DNA of 6,448 bases from Lysobacteraceae bacterium (GTDB lineage Bacteria; Pseudomonadota; Gammaproteobacteria; Xanthomonadales; Rhodanobacteraceae). Both the position numbers and the translations under genes were made by a program. The notes under the pieces were generated by a model that saw nothing but the letters and a program-made list of their open reading frames with translations, searched no databases and was not told the origin of the DNA. The first letter of the stretch is position 1. The number at the start of each line of letters is the position of its first letter. Below are positions 1 to 4,995 of the stretch, one piece after another. The stretch covers positions 1 to 6,448 of the forward strand of contig JAGWZT010000119.1 of NCBI GenBank assembly GCA_018971925.1, written 5' to 3'.

Positions 1-5
1 TCTCC

Positions 6-278
6 ATGAACAAAGCTGAGTTGATCAACGCAATCGCCGATCACGCCGATCTGTCCAAGGCCGATGCAGGCCGTGCGCTCGACGCTGTCACCGACCAGAT
101 CAAGCGCGCACTGAAGAAGGGCGACGACGTGTCGCTGGTCGGCTTCGGTACCTTCGTGGTGCGCAAGCGCGCCGCGCGTACCGGCCGCAACCCGCGTACC
201 GGCGCCACCATCAAGATCAAGGCGTCCAAGGTGCCGGCATTCAAGGCGGGCAAGGCGCTCAAGGATGCGCTGAACTGA
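6..278 (+). CDS. hupB: DNA-binding protein HU-beta
   Basis: This 90-residue protein has the usual HU length and is complete. HU is a dimeric nucleoid protein that bends and compacts DNA without strict sequence specificity and assists replication, recombination and transcription. The N-terminal helical dimerisation part covers about residues 1-40. The core signature follows as GFGTF (46-50), then the DNA-binding beta arm with RTGRNPRTG (58-66). P63 is the expected proline that intercalates at DNA kinks. The C-terminal VPAFKAGKALKDAL (76-89) is the classic HU ending. The ATG at base 6 fits the canonical MNKAELI start; the promoter and full ribosome binding site lie outside the window. In many gammaproteobacteria hupB sits between lon and ppiD, and ppiD is indeed the next protein gene here, which favours hupB over hupA or the IHF genes. 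Confidence 0.97.
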   Translation: MNKAELINAIADHADLSKADAGRALDAVTDQIKRALKKGDDVSLVGFGTFVVRKRAARTGRNPRTGATIKIKASKVPAFKAGKALKDALN

Positions 279-286
279 GCTTTGAA

Positions 287-312
287 GCATGGCCGGCTCG
301 CGCCGGCCGTGT
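287..312 (+). terminator. Hairpin after hupB, probable terminator
   Basis: A perfect 7-bp stem, GGCCGGC (291-297) with GCCGGCC (302-308), closes a TCGC tetraloop. It extends outward through T-G, A-T, C-G and G-T pairs to 287/312. It begins nine bases after the hupB stop, where a terminator is expected. No T-run follows, so it may protect the mRNA 3' end or act with Rho rather than work as a classic intrinsic terminator. Confidence 0.5.
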
Positions 313-320
313 CTGACCTT

Positions 321-351
321 CGGCGGCCGGCGCGATCTGCGTCGGCCGCCG
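321..351. repeat. 9-bp perfect inverted repeat
   Basis: CGGCGGCCG (321-329) is the exact reverse complement of 343-351, with a 13-base loop. It lies just after the hupB terminator-like hairpin and belongs to the palindrome-rich spacer between hupB and the tRNA gene. No function can be assigned; it could be a second mRNA 3'-end structure. Confidence 0.5.
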
Positions 352-381
352 CGTTTCGGGGGTGCTGCAAAGGCGTGCCGC

Positions 382-429
382 GTGCGGAAGCTGCCATCCG
401 GCTGCGCAGCGAAATTCCGCACAAGTTTT
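382..429 (+). terminator. Long bulged hairpin followed by TTTT
   Basis: GTGCGGAA (382-389) pairs with TTCCGCAC (415-422). Stacked on it, GCTGC (390-394) pairs with GCAGC (406-410), leaving a GAAA bulge (411-414) and an 11-base loop. The stem is followed by AAG and a short T-run (426-429). This is the best candidate in the spacer for an intrinsic terminator of the hupB transcript, though the T-run is short. Confidence 0.4.
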
Positions 430-433
430 GTCC

Positions 434-493
434 TCACCCCAGCGCTGCGCGCTCGGCCGCAGGCCGCCTCTCCCGGAGGGAGAGGGGGAGTGA
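434..493. repeat. 60-base palindromic element, cloverleaf fold
   Basis: Three hairpins lie directly end to end, each with a three-base loop: AGCGC-TGC-GCGCT (441-453), CGGCC-GCA-GGCCG (454-466) and CCTCTCCC-GGA-GGGAGAGG (467-485). The flanks TCACCCC (434-440) and GGGAGTGA (486-493) pair as an outer stem with one bulged A at 489. The result is a four-way junction with no unpaired junction base. From memory, the CCTCTCCC/GGGAGAGG palindrome with a neighbouring CCTCACCCC resembles an intergenic repeat scattered through many proteobacterial genomes, so this is probably one copy of a dispersed family. It has no coding content. Confidence 0.65.
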
Positions 494-495
494 TA

Positions 496-568
496 ATCGC
501 GCTGCGCGCGATGCGGTATTGATTGAAGGCCGCACGGGACGTGCGGCACGCGGAAGCCGCTTGCGGCT
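496..568. repeat. Three consecutive short hairpins
   Basis: Three perfect inverted repeats follow the cloverleaf element: ATCGCGC-TGC-GCGCGAT (496-512, 7 bp), GCCGCAC-GGGAC-GTGCGGC (529-547, 7 bp) and AGCCGC-TT-GCGGCT (555-568, 6 bp; the innermost pairs probably open). They lie in the hupB to tRNA-Val spacer, where I see no gene. GC-rich DNA produces such stems by chance, but their spacing is unusually dense. Confidence 0.5.
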
Positions 569-574
569 GACGCG

Positions 575-608
575 GAAAACGTGGCGCGGCTCTGCCGCGA
601 CCGTTTTC
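575..608. repeat. Nested hairpin upstream of tRNA-Val
   Basis: The outer stem GAAAACG (575-581) pairs with CGTTTTC (602-608). Inside it, CGCGGC (585-590) pairs with GCCGCG (594-599) around a TCT loop. The T-run lies within the stem rather than after a GC stem, so this is not a textbook terminator. It ends 42 bases before the mature tRNA 5' end and could be read on either strand or in a tRNA precursor leader. I found no convincing sigma70 promoter between it and the tRNA. Confidence 0.5.
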
Positions 609-650
609 GTGAGGGCCGTGGCAGGATGCCCGGTCCCGAACAACAACATG

Positions 651-725
651 GGGTGCTTAGCTCAGCGGTAGAGCGTCTCCTTTACACGGAGAGGGTCGGG
701 GGTTCGATCCCCTCAGCACCCACCA
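651..725 (+). tRNA. tRNA-Val (anticodon UAC)
   Basis: A complete cloverleaf is visible. The acceptor stem GGGTGCT (651-657) pairs fully with AGCACCC (715-721), and A722 is the discriminator. The D stem is GCTC/GAGC (660-663, 671-674). The anticodon stem is TCTCC/GGAGA (676-680, 688-692) with loop TTTACAC, which places TAC at 683-685. The T stem is GGGGG/CCCTC (698-702, 710-714, one G-T pair) around TTCGATC. CCA (723-725) is encoded in the gene. UAC reads GUA and GUG valine codons. The gene lies between hupB and ppiD on the same strand and may be processed from a longer transcript. Confidence 0.98.
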
Positions 726-753
726 TTTGCGGCGTCGCGGACGGCGCATCCCC

Positions 754-759
754 TACAAT
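754..759 (+). promoter_or_regulatory. Candidate -10 box for ppiD
   Basis: TACAAT (five of six bases of TATAAT) lies 37 bases before the ppiD ATG, in the 71-base gap after tRNA-Val. No good -35 hexamer is present at 16-18 bases upstream, so the promoter is tentative. The sequence TACAAT, two bases, CCGG recurs upstream of fabI on the other strand. Confidence 0.4.
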
Positions 760-796
760 AGCCGGCTGACTGACCCGGACCCATACGGCGGTACCC

Positions 797-2719
797 ATGC
801 TGCAATTCATTCGCAACCTGTTCAAGAGCTGGATCGTCATCGCGATTTTCGGCGTACTGGTGGTCGTGGCCTTCCTGTTTTTCGGCATCGAAGGCTATTT
901 CAGCCAGAGCAACGCGACGTGGGTTGCCAAGGTCGACGGGCACGAAATCTCGCAGCAGGATTTCCAGACCGCCTTCAACAATTACCGGCAGGCGCAGATG
1001 AACGCGCCCGGCAACACGATGGAAGCGGCGGATTTCGAAAAGCCCGAGGTCAAGGAGCAGGTGCTCAAGCTGGTCGTCAACCGGCAGTTGTTGTTGAATG
1101 AGAACGAAAAGCTGGGCGTGCGGGTGCCGGACTCGGAAATCCGCGAGCAGATTGCCTCGTTTCCCGTGTTCCAGGTGAACGGCAAATTCGACTCAACGAC
1201 CTACCTTGCCTACCTCGCCCAGATCGGCAAGACTGCGCAGGAATTCCAGGATTCCATCCGCTCGGATCTCGCGAGCCGCGAAATTCCCGAAGCGATCACC
1301 GGTACCGCTTTCAGCACCAAGGCCGATGCCGAGGATTTCCTCCGCCTGCAATTGCAGCAGCGCGACTTCAGTTTCGTCGACCTGCCGCCGCCGGCGCCGA
1401 CCGCCGAGCAGCAGAACGTCACCGACGCGCAAATCGCGGATTACTACAAGGCGCACACGTCGGCGTTCATGAGTCCCGAGCAGGTGTCGGTGAACTACAT
1501 CGATCTCGATGCCGCGACCATGAAGGTCACCCCGGATTTGAGCGACAAGGCCTTGCAGGCACGCTACGACAAGGAGAAGTCGCGCTTCGTCAGCCCGGGG
1601 CAATGGCAGGTGTCGCATATCCTGATCAAGCTTCCGGCAAACCCGAGCGCCGCACAGAAGCAGGAAGCGCTGGCCCAGGCACAGAAAGTCGACGCGCTGG
1701 CGAAGGCGCCCGGTGCCGATTTCGCGAAGCTGGCCGAACAGTATTCCGACGACCTGGGTTCCAAGCGCCAGGGCGGCGATCTCGGCTGGTTGCAGAAGGG
1801 CGATGCGGGTGCCGAATTCCAGGCGGCGCTCGACAAGATGCAGAAGGGCGAGATTTCCGCGCCGGTGCTGACCTCGGACGGCTACCACATCATCGATTTG
1901 CGCGATGTGCGCGAAGGGCATACGGAAACCTTCGCACAGGTACGCGACCAGTTGGCCGCCGAGGCGAGCAAAAGCGCGCGTGAAGATACCTACCGCGATG
2001 TCGGAAGCAAGTTGACCGACATGATCTACAACGACCCGACTTCGCTGAAGCCGGCCGCACAGAAACTCGGCCTCACCGTCGAGACCACGCCGCTGTTCGG
2101 GCGCGAAGGCGCCAAGACCGGCATCGCGGCCAATCCCAAGGTCGTGAAGGCCGCGTTTTCCGACATCGTGCTGGTGCAAGGCAATACGTCCGATCCGATC
2201 GATCTCGGCGACAACCACATGGTCGTGATCCATGTCGACAAGCACGTCGCGGCGGCGCCGAAGCCGCTGGCGCAGGTGAGCGACCAGATCAAGCAGGCGA
2301 TCATCCAGCAGCGTGTCGATGCATCGGCCAAGACCATGGCCGATGCCGCGTTCGCGAAACTGCAGGGTGGTGCGAAACTGGATGCGCTCGCGCAGTCATC
2401 CGGCCAGAAGGTACAGCAGGAATCGGGCGTGATGCGCAATGCCGAGAACGTCGATCCCGATCTGCTGAAGGCCGTTTTCGAAATGGCGCACCCGGCCAAG
2501 GATGCCGGCACCCACGCCCTCGTGCCGCTAAAGGGCGGCCATTACGCGCTGGTGGATCTGACCACAGTCAAGTCGGGCGATACGTCCAAGGTACCGGACG
2601 AGGCGCAAACGTTCCTGCGCGAGCAGATGGCACAGGCATTCGGCGAGGCCGACCTGCAAGGTTTCCTGGACGTGCTGCGCAGGCATGCCAAGATCGAGAC
2701 CGCGCCGCAACGACTCTGA
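797..2719 (+). CDS. ppiD: Periplasmic chaperone PpiD (SurA/parvulin family)
   Basis: This 640-residue protein is close in length to E. coli PpiD (about 623). PpiD is anchored in the inner membrane by one N-terminal helix and acts in the periplasm near the Sec translocon, helping newly exported proteins fold. Here R6 and K10 precede a hydrophobic segment at about 11-30, giving an N-in, C-out topology. A SurA-like N-terminal chaperone region follows at roughly 40-260. A single parvulin-type peptidyl-prolyl isomerase domain spans about 270-370, with SHILIK at 273-278, GGDLGW at 326-331 and GYHIID at 362-367. Both conserved parvulin histidines (H274, H364) are present, although the E. coli parvulin domain is reported to have little or no isomerase activity. 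The remaining C-terminal 270 residues look like the rest of the chaperone fold. The ATG start puts the membrane helix at the usual place; the ribosome binding site is weak. The order hupB then ppiD supports the name. Confidence 0.95.
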   Translation: MLQFIRNLFKSWIVIAIFGVLVVVAFLFFGIEGYFSQSNATWVAKVDGHEISQQDFQTAFNNYRQAQMNAPGNTMEAADFEKPEVKEQVLKLVVNRQLLLNENEKLGVRVPDSEIREQIASFPVFQVNGKFDSTTYLAYLAQIGKTAQEFQDSIRSDLASREIPEAITGTAFSTKADAEDFLRLQLQQRDFSFVDLPPPAPTAEQQNVTDAQIADYYKAHTSAFMSPEQVSVNYIDLDAATMKVTPDLSDKALQARYDKEKSRFVSPGQWQVSHILIKLPANPSAAQKQEALAQAQKVDALAKAPGADFAKLAEQYSDDLGSKRQGGDLGWLQKGDAGAEFQAALDKMQKGEISAPVLTSDGYHIIDLRDVREGHTETFAQVRDQLAAEASKSAREDTYRDVGSKLTDMIYNDPTSLKPAAQKLGLTVETTPLFGREGAKTGIAANPKVVKAAFSDIVLVQGNTSDPIDLGDNHMVVIHVDKHVAAAPKPLAQVSDQIKQAIIQQRVDASAKTMADAAFAKLQGGAKLDALAQSSGQKVQQESGVMRNAENVDPDLLKAVFEMAHPAKDAGTHALVPLKGGHYALVDLTTVKSGDTSKVPDEAQTFLREQMAQAFGEADLQGFLDVLRRHAKIETAPQRL

Positions 2720-2759
2720 TTGAGACTGGATCGACCCGCGAGGGCCTGTTCGGCGACGG

Positions 2760-2776
2760 CAGGCGCACTTCGCCTG
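2760..2776. terminator. Hairpin between convergent ppiD and small gene
   Basis: CAGGCG (2760-2765) and CGCCTG (2771-2776) form a 6-bp stem with a CACTT loop. It lies 40 bases after the ppiD stop and 13 bases beyond the stop of the minus-strand gene at 2790-3041, a position suited to a shared bidirectional terminator. There is no T-run on either side, so the call is weak. Confidence 0.3.
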
Positions 2777-2789
2777 GCAAAAGTCTGTT

Positions 2790-3041
2790 TCAGAAATACG
2801 TGACGATAACTTCGGTCGGGCTTCCGGGTTGCCGCGGTGGCTTGACCGTGACTACGCGTGGCGGATCGCTGAACCGGCCGACGGCGACGGCTTGGTGCGG
2901 TGTACCTTGCGGAGATTCAAAAGTGACAACGGGCACGCTCCGGGCTGTCGGCATCATCACGCCACCCACGAACGTGATTTGTTCGCCGGCACTCGCGAGG
3001 GCAATGGCCAAAAGCAGCGGCGCAGGTTGCATGGACCGCAA
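2790..3041 (-). CDS. Small predicted exported protein, unknown function
   Basis: I do not recognise this 83-residue protein. It begins with a good Sec signal peptide: R2, then PLLLAIALASA (8-18), with a likely signal peptidase I site after A16-S17-A18. The mature part would be about 65 residues, with no cysteine and rich in Pro and Val. It ends PPRQPGSPTEVIVTYF. The stretch ITFVGGVMMPT after the signal recalls the first strand of fimbrial-subunit-like proteins (ITFxGxVxxPT), but the protein is far too short for a pilin and lacks the disulphide. The TTG start at 3041 is preferred: AAGG sits seven bases upstream and an in-frame TAG directly precedes it. The ATG at 3032 would keep the signal peptide but lose that spacing. 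The gene is convergent with ppiD and divergent from the methyltransferase. The signal peptide supports a real gene, but open frames also exist on the other strand. Confidence 0.5.
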   Translation of the reverse strand: MRSMQPAPLLLAIALASAGEQITFVGGVMMPTARSVPVVTFESPQGTPHQAVAVGRFSDPPRVVTVKPPRQPGSPTEVIVTYF

Positions 3042-3065
3042 CTATTCGCCTTGCGTGGTTTTTTT
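3037..3065 (+). terminator. Weak hairpin with seven-T tract
   Basis: CGCAA (3037-3041) pairs with TTGCG (3051-3055) over a 9-base loop, followed by TGG and seven T (3059-3065). On the plus strand this has the shape of a weak intrinsic terminator that could stop read-through from ppiD before the methyltransferase. It overlaps the start region of the minus-strand small gene, where the same bases would be an A-rich leader. Confidence 0.35.
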
Positions 3066-3193
3066 GTTGTGACCTGGTTGGAATTCGAAACGTCCCGTAC
3101 CGGAATGGGGGACGAATAGCCGGAATACAGGTAGCGGATTGCTGTGGTACCGTCCGTCGCCACGTCCATGCGTGATGCACACCAGGCGGTTTC

Positions 3194-3961
3194 GTGAGCG
3201 ACCACGACCCGGCAGCTTTCTACGACGAACTGGCGCCGTTTTACCCGTTGCTCTATTCGAATTGGGACGACGCGGTCGCGCGCCAGGGCTACGCATTGTC
3301 GAATCTGCTCGCGGAGCTGGGTATCGCGCGCGGCGACATCGTGCTCGACGCCGCCTGTGGCGTCGGGACGCAAACGCTTGGATTACTCAGCGAAGGTCAT
3401 CGCGTCATCGCGTCCGACTTGTCGGCGGGCGCCGTCGCGCGGTTCAAGGCGGAACTGGAACGCCGTGCGCTGCAGGCGGAAGCGCGCGTCGATGACATGC
3501 GGGAACTCGCCGGCGCCGAACCCGCATCGGCTGCCGTCGTGATGGCCTGCGACAACAGCGTGCCCCATCTGCTCTCGGACGCTGAAATCGCGCGGGCTTT
3601 TGCCAGCTTTCACCGAACCCTGAAGCCCGGCGGCTGGATGGTCATTTCAGTGCGCGACTACGCTGCGATCGAGCGCGAGAACCCGGACGTGCGGCCTTAC
3701 GGCCTCAGGTGCGATGGAGATCGCCGCTTTCTCGCGGTGCAGGTGTGGGAGTGGGACGCCGACCAGTACGACCTCAGGCTCTACCTGACCGTCGAATCCG
3801 GTGGCACGTGCGACACGCGCGTGCTCACGAGTCGTTATTACGCCGTATCGATCCAGCGCCTCATGCAGCTCATGTCGACAGCCGGCTTCGTCGAGATCCA
3901 GCGGAGGGATGACGTGATGTTCCAACCCGTCCTCATCGGCAAGCGCCCGGATAGCGCCTGA
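3194..3961 (+). CDS. Class I SAM-dependent methyltransferase
   Basis: This 255-residue protein has a Rossmann-type S-adenosylmethionine methyltransferase fold. Motif I is VLDAACGVGTQT (50-61), whose glycines bind SAM. D75 at the end of the second strand (VIASD) is the acidic residue expected to contact the ribose. D101-M102 would contact the adenine side. ACDNSVPHL (118-126) occupies the motif IV position, and LKPGGWMVIS (143-152) is the motif before strand five. The N-terminal FYDELAPFYPLLYSNWD (9-25) resembles the lid of small-molecule methyltransferases such as glycine/sarcosine N-methyltransferases. The substrate cannot be read from the sequence. It starts at GTG: AGGCGG lies four bases upstream and a TGA closes the frame at 3173-3175. 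There is no same-strand partner; the small exported protein diverges on its left and fabI converges on its right with 33 bases between stops. I see no clear promoter in 3042-3193. Confidence 0.88.
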   Translation: MSDHDPAAFYDELAPFYPLLYSNWDDAVARQGYALSNLLAELGIARGDIVLDAACGVGTQTLGLLSEGHRVIASDLSAGAVARFKAELERRALQAEARVDDMRELAGAEPASAAVVMACDNSVPHLLSDAEIARAFASFHRTLKPGGWMVISVRDYAAIERENPDVRPYGLRCDGDRRFLAVQVWEWDADQYDLRLYLTVESGGTCDTRVLTSRYYAVSIQRLMQLMSTAGFVEIQRRDDVMFQPVLIGKRPDSA

Positions 3962-3994
3962 CGCAGCTTTCGGATTCCCTGCACGCAACGCAGA

Positions 3995-4789
3995 TCAACC
4001 GCCCGTGTCCAGCCCCGCCATGCCCAGCGTGCTGTAGCCAGCGTCCACGTACACGACTTCGCCGGTGATGCCCGCGGCGAGGTCGGAACACAGGAACGCG
4101 GCGGCGTTGCCGACGTCGTCGATGCTGACGTTGCGGCGCAGCGGTGAAACCTGTTCGACGTGCTCCAGCATCTTGCGCAGGCCGGCGACGCCGGAGGCGG
4201 CGAGGGTCTTGATGGGGCCGGCCGAGATCGCGTTGACGCGCGTGCCCTCGGGGCCGAGGTTGAGCGCGAGATAGCGCACGTTGGCTTCCAGGCTGGCCTT
4301 GGCCAGGCCCATCACGTTGTACGAGACGAGCGCTCGCTCGGAACCGAGATAGGTGAGCGTGAGGATCGCCCCTTTGCGACCCTTCATCAATGGACGCGCG
4401 GCCTTGGCCAGCGCAGCGAGGCTGTAGCTGGAAATGTCGTGGGCGATGCGGAAGTTCTCGCGTGTCAGGTTGTCGAGGAACGCACCCTGCAGTGCTTCGC
4501 GCGGCGCGAAACCGATGGAGTGGATCAGGATGTCCAGTCCATCCCAGCGCTCGCCGAGGCTCTCGAACAGCTTTTCGATGTCGCCATCATTGCCGACGTC
4601 GCACGGCAGCACGATGTCGGTGCCGAGCTGCGCGGCGGCTTCGTCCACGCGGCTGCGCAGTTTCTCGTCGACATAGGTCAGCGCGAGTTCGGCGCCCTCG
4701 CGGCGCAGGGCCTGGGCGATGCCCCACGCGATCGAGCGGTTGCTGAGGATGCCGGTGACGAGTGCGCGCTTGCCTTCGAGGAAACCCAT
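3995..4789 (-). CDS. fabI: Enoyl-[acyl-carrier-protein] reductase (NADH)
   Basis: This 264-residue protein (E. coli FabI has 262) aligns along its whole length with E. coli FabI as I recall it. FabI reduces trans-2-enoyl-ACP to acyl-ACP in the cytoplasm, the last step of each type II fatty-acid elongation cycle. Residues 13-23 (GILSNRSIAWG) are the divergent nucleotide-binding loop typical of FabI within the short-chain dehydrogenase family. HSIGFAP (90-96), Y147, Y157 and K164 match the E. coli active-site residues Y146, Y156 and K163. ISAGPIKTLAASG (188-200) is the substrate-binding loop. G93 and M160 match the wild-type E. coli residues G93 and M159, but L204 stands where E. coli has F203. 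The ATG is preceded by GGAG with a long 11-base gap. It lies downstream of mltD on the same strand but 198 bases away, with its own candidate -10 box, so it is probably transcribed separately. Confidence 0.97.
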   Translation of the reverse strand: MGFLEGKRALVTGILSNRSIAWGIAQALRREGAELALTYVDEKLRSRVDEAAAQLGTDIVLPCDVGNDGDIEKLFESLGERWDGLDILIHSIGFAPREALQGAFLDNLTRENFRIAHDISSYSLAALAKAARPLMKGRKGAILTLTYLGSERALVSYNVMGLAKASLEANVRYLALNLGPEGTRVNAISAGPIKTLAASGVAGLRKMLEHVEQVSPLRRNVSIDDVGNAAAFLCSDLAAGITGEVVYVDAGYSTLGMAGLDTGG

Positions 4790-4828
4790 GGCGGCTGGTG
4801 CTCCGATTCGAAATCAGGAAAGCCGGTG

Positions 4829-4834
4829 ATTGTA
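4829..4834 (-). promoter_or_regulatory. Candidate -10 box for fabI
   Basis: Read on the minus strand this is TACAAT, 39 bases before the fabI ATG, followed by two bases and CCGG as in the ppiD candidate. The place for the -35 box falls inside the inverted-repeat element that starts at 4834 and shows no TTGACA-like hexamer. The box touches the end of that element. Confidence 0.4.
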
Positions 4835-4995
4835 CGGGTAAAGAGTGAGGCCGGGCGCTGCCTGGATGGAAAGCCGCTCGCTTTGCGAGCTGTAAAGTCG
4901 CGCCTGCGGCGCTGCAAAGAGTGAAGCAACCTCTCCCCCTGACCCTTTACCCTCCTTTGCAGGGCGCGCAGCGCCCGACTTCGCCCTTTACCCGT
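4834..4995. repeat. 162-base element with 28-bp terminal inverted repeats
   Basis: Bases 4834-4861 pair with 4968-4995. Of 28 positions, 24 are Watson-Crick, two are G-T and two are mismatched. The arms carry CGGGTAAAG and CTTTACCCG at the tips and GGGCGCTGC / GCAGCGCCC inside. Between them lie smaller hairpins: GCTCGC-TTT-GCGAGC (4876-4890) and GCGCC-TGC-GGCGC (4900-4912). A competing local hairpin, GGGCGC-GCA-GCGCCC, lies at 4962-4976. G(T/C)AAAG occurs at 4838, 4892 and 4914, with its reverse complement at 4945, 4955 and 4986. A near-copy of 4838-4851 recurs at 4914-4927 (12 of 14 bases). The element fills the mltD-fabI gap and includes the last codon and stop of mltD. It has no coding content and the layout resembles a non-autonomous repeat. 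Confidence 0.65.

Noticed and set aside
282..671. 129-residue open frame in the hupB-tRNA spacer
   Set aside because: Arg/Ala-rich translation of palindromic GC-rich DNA that runs into the tRNA; no domain, and other frames are equally open.
581..769. Short plus-strand frame reading through tRNA-Val (LSSAVERLLYTERVGGSIPSAP)
   Set aside because: This is the translated tRNA gene, a well-known spurious protein in annotations.
682..888. Minus-strand frame ending GAEGIEPPTLSV
   Set aside because: It is the reverse translation of the same tRNA and the start of ppiD; this peptide is a familiar annotation artefact.
1193..2245. 350-residue open frame antisense to ppiD
   Set aside because: Shadow of ppiD third-position GC bias; no recognisable motif.
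2800..3072. 90-residue plus-strand frame opposite the small exported protein
   Set aside because: No signal peptide, domain or good ribosome binding site; the minus-strand frame has a proper signal peptide and spaced AAGG.
3962..3994. Possible terminator between methyltransferase and fabI
   Set aside because: No stem longer than a few bases and no T-run in the 33-base convergent gap.
4160..4924. 254-residue open frame antisense to fabI
   Set aside because: fabI matches its family end to end, so this is a shadow frame; it also crosses the repeat element.
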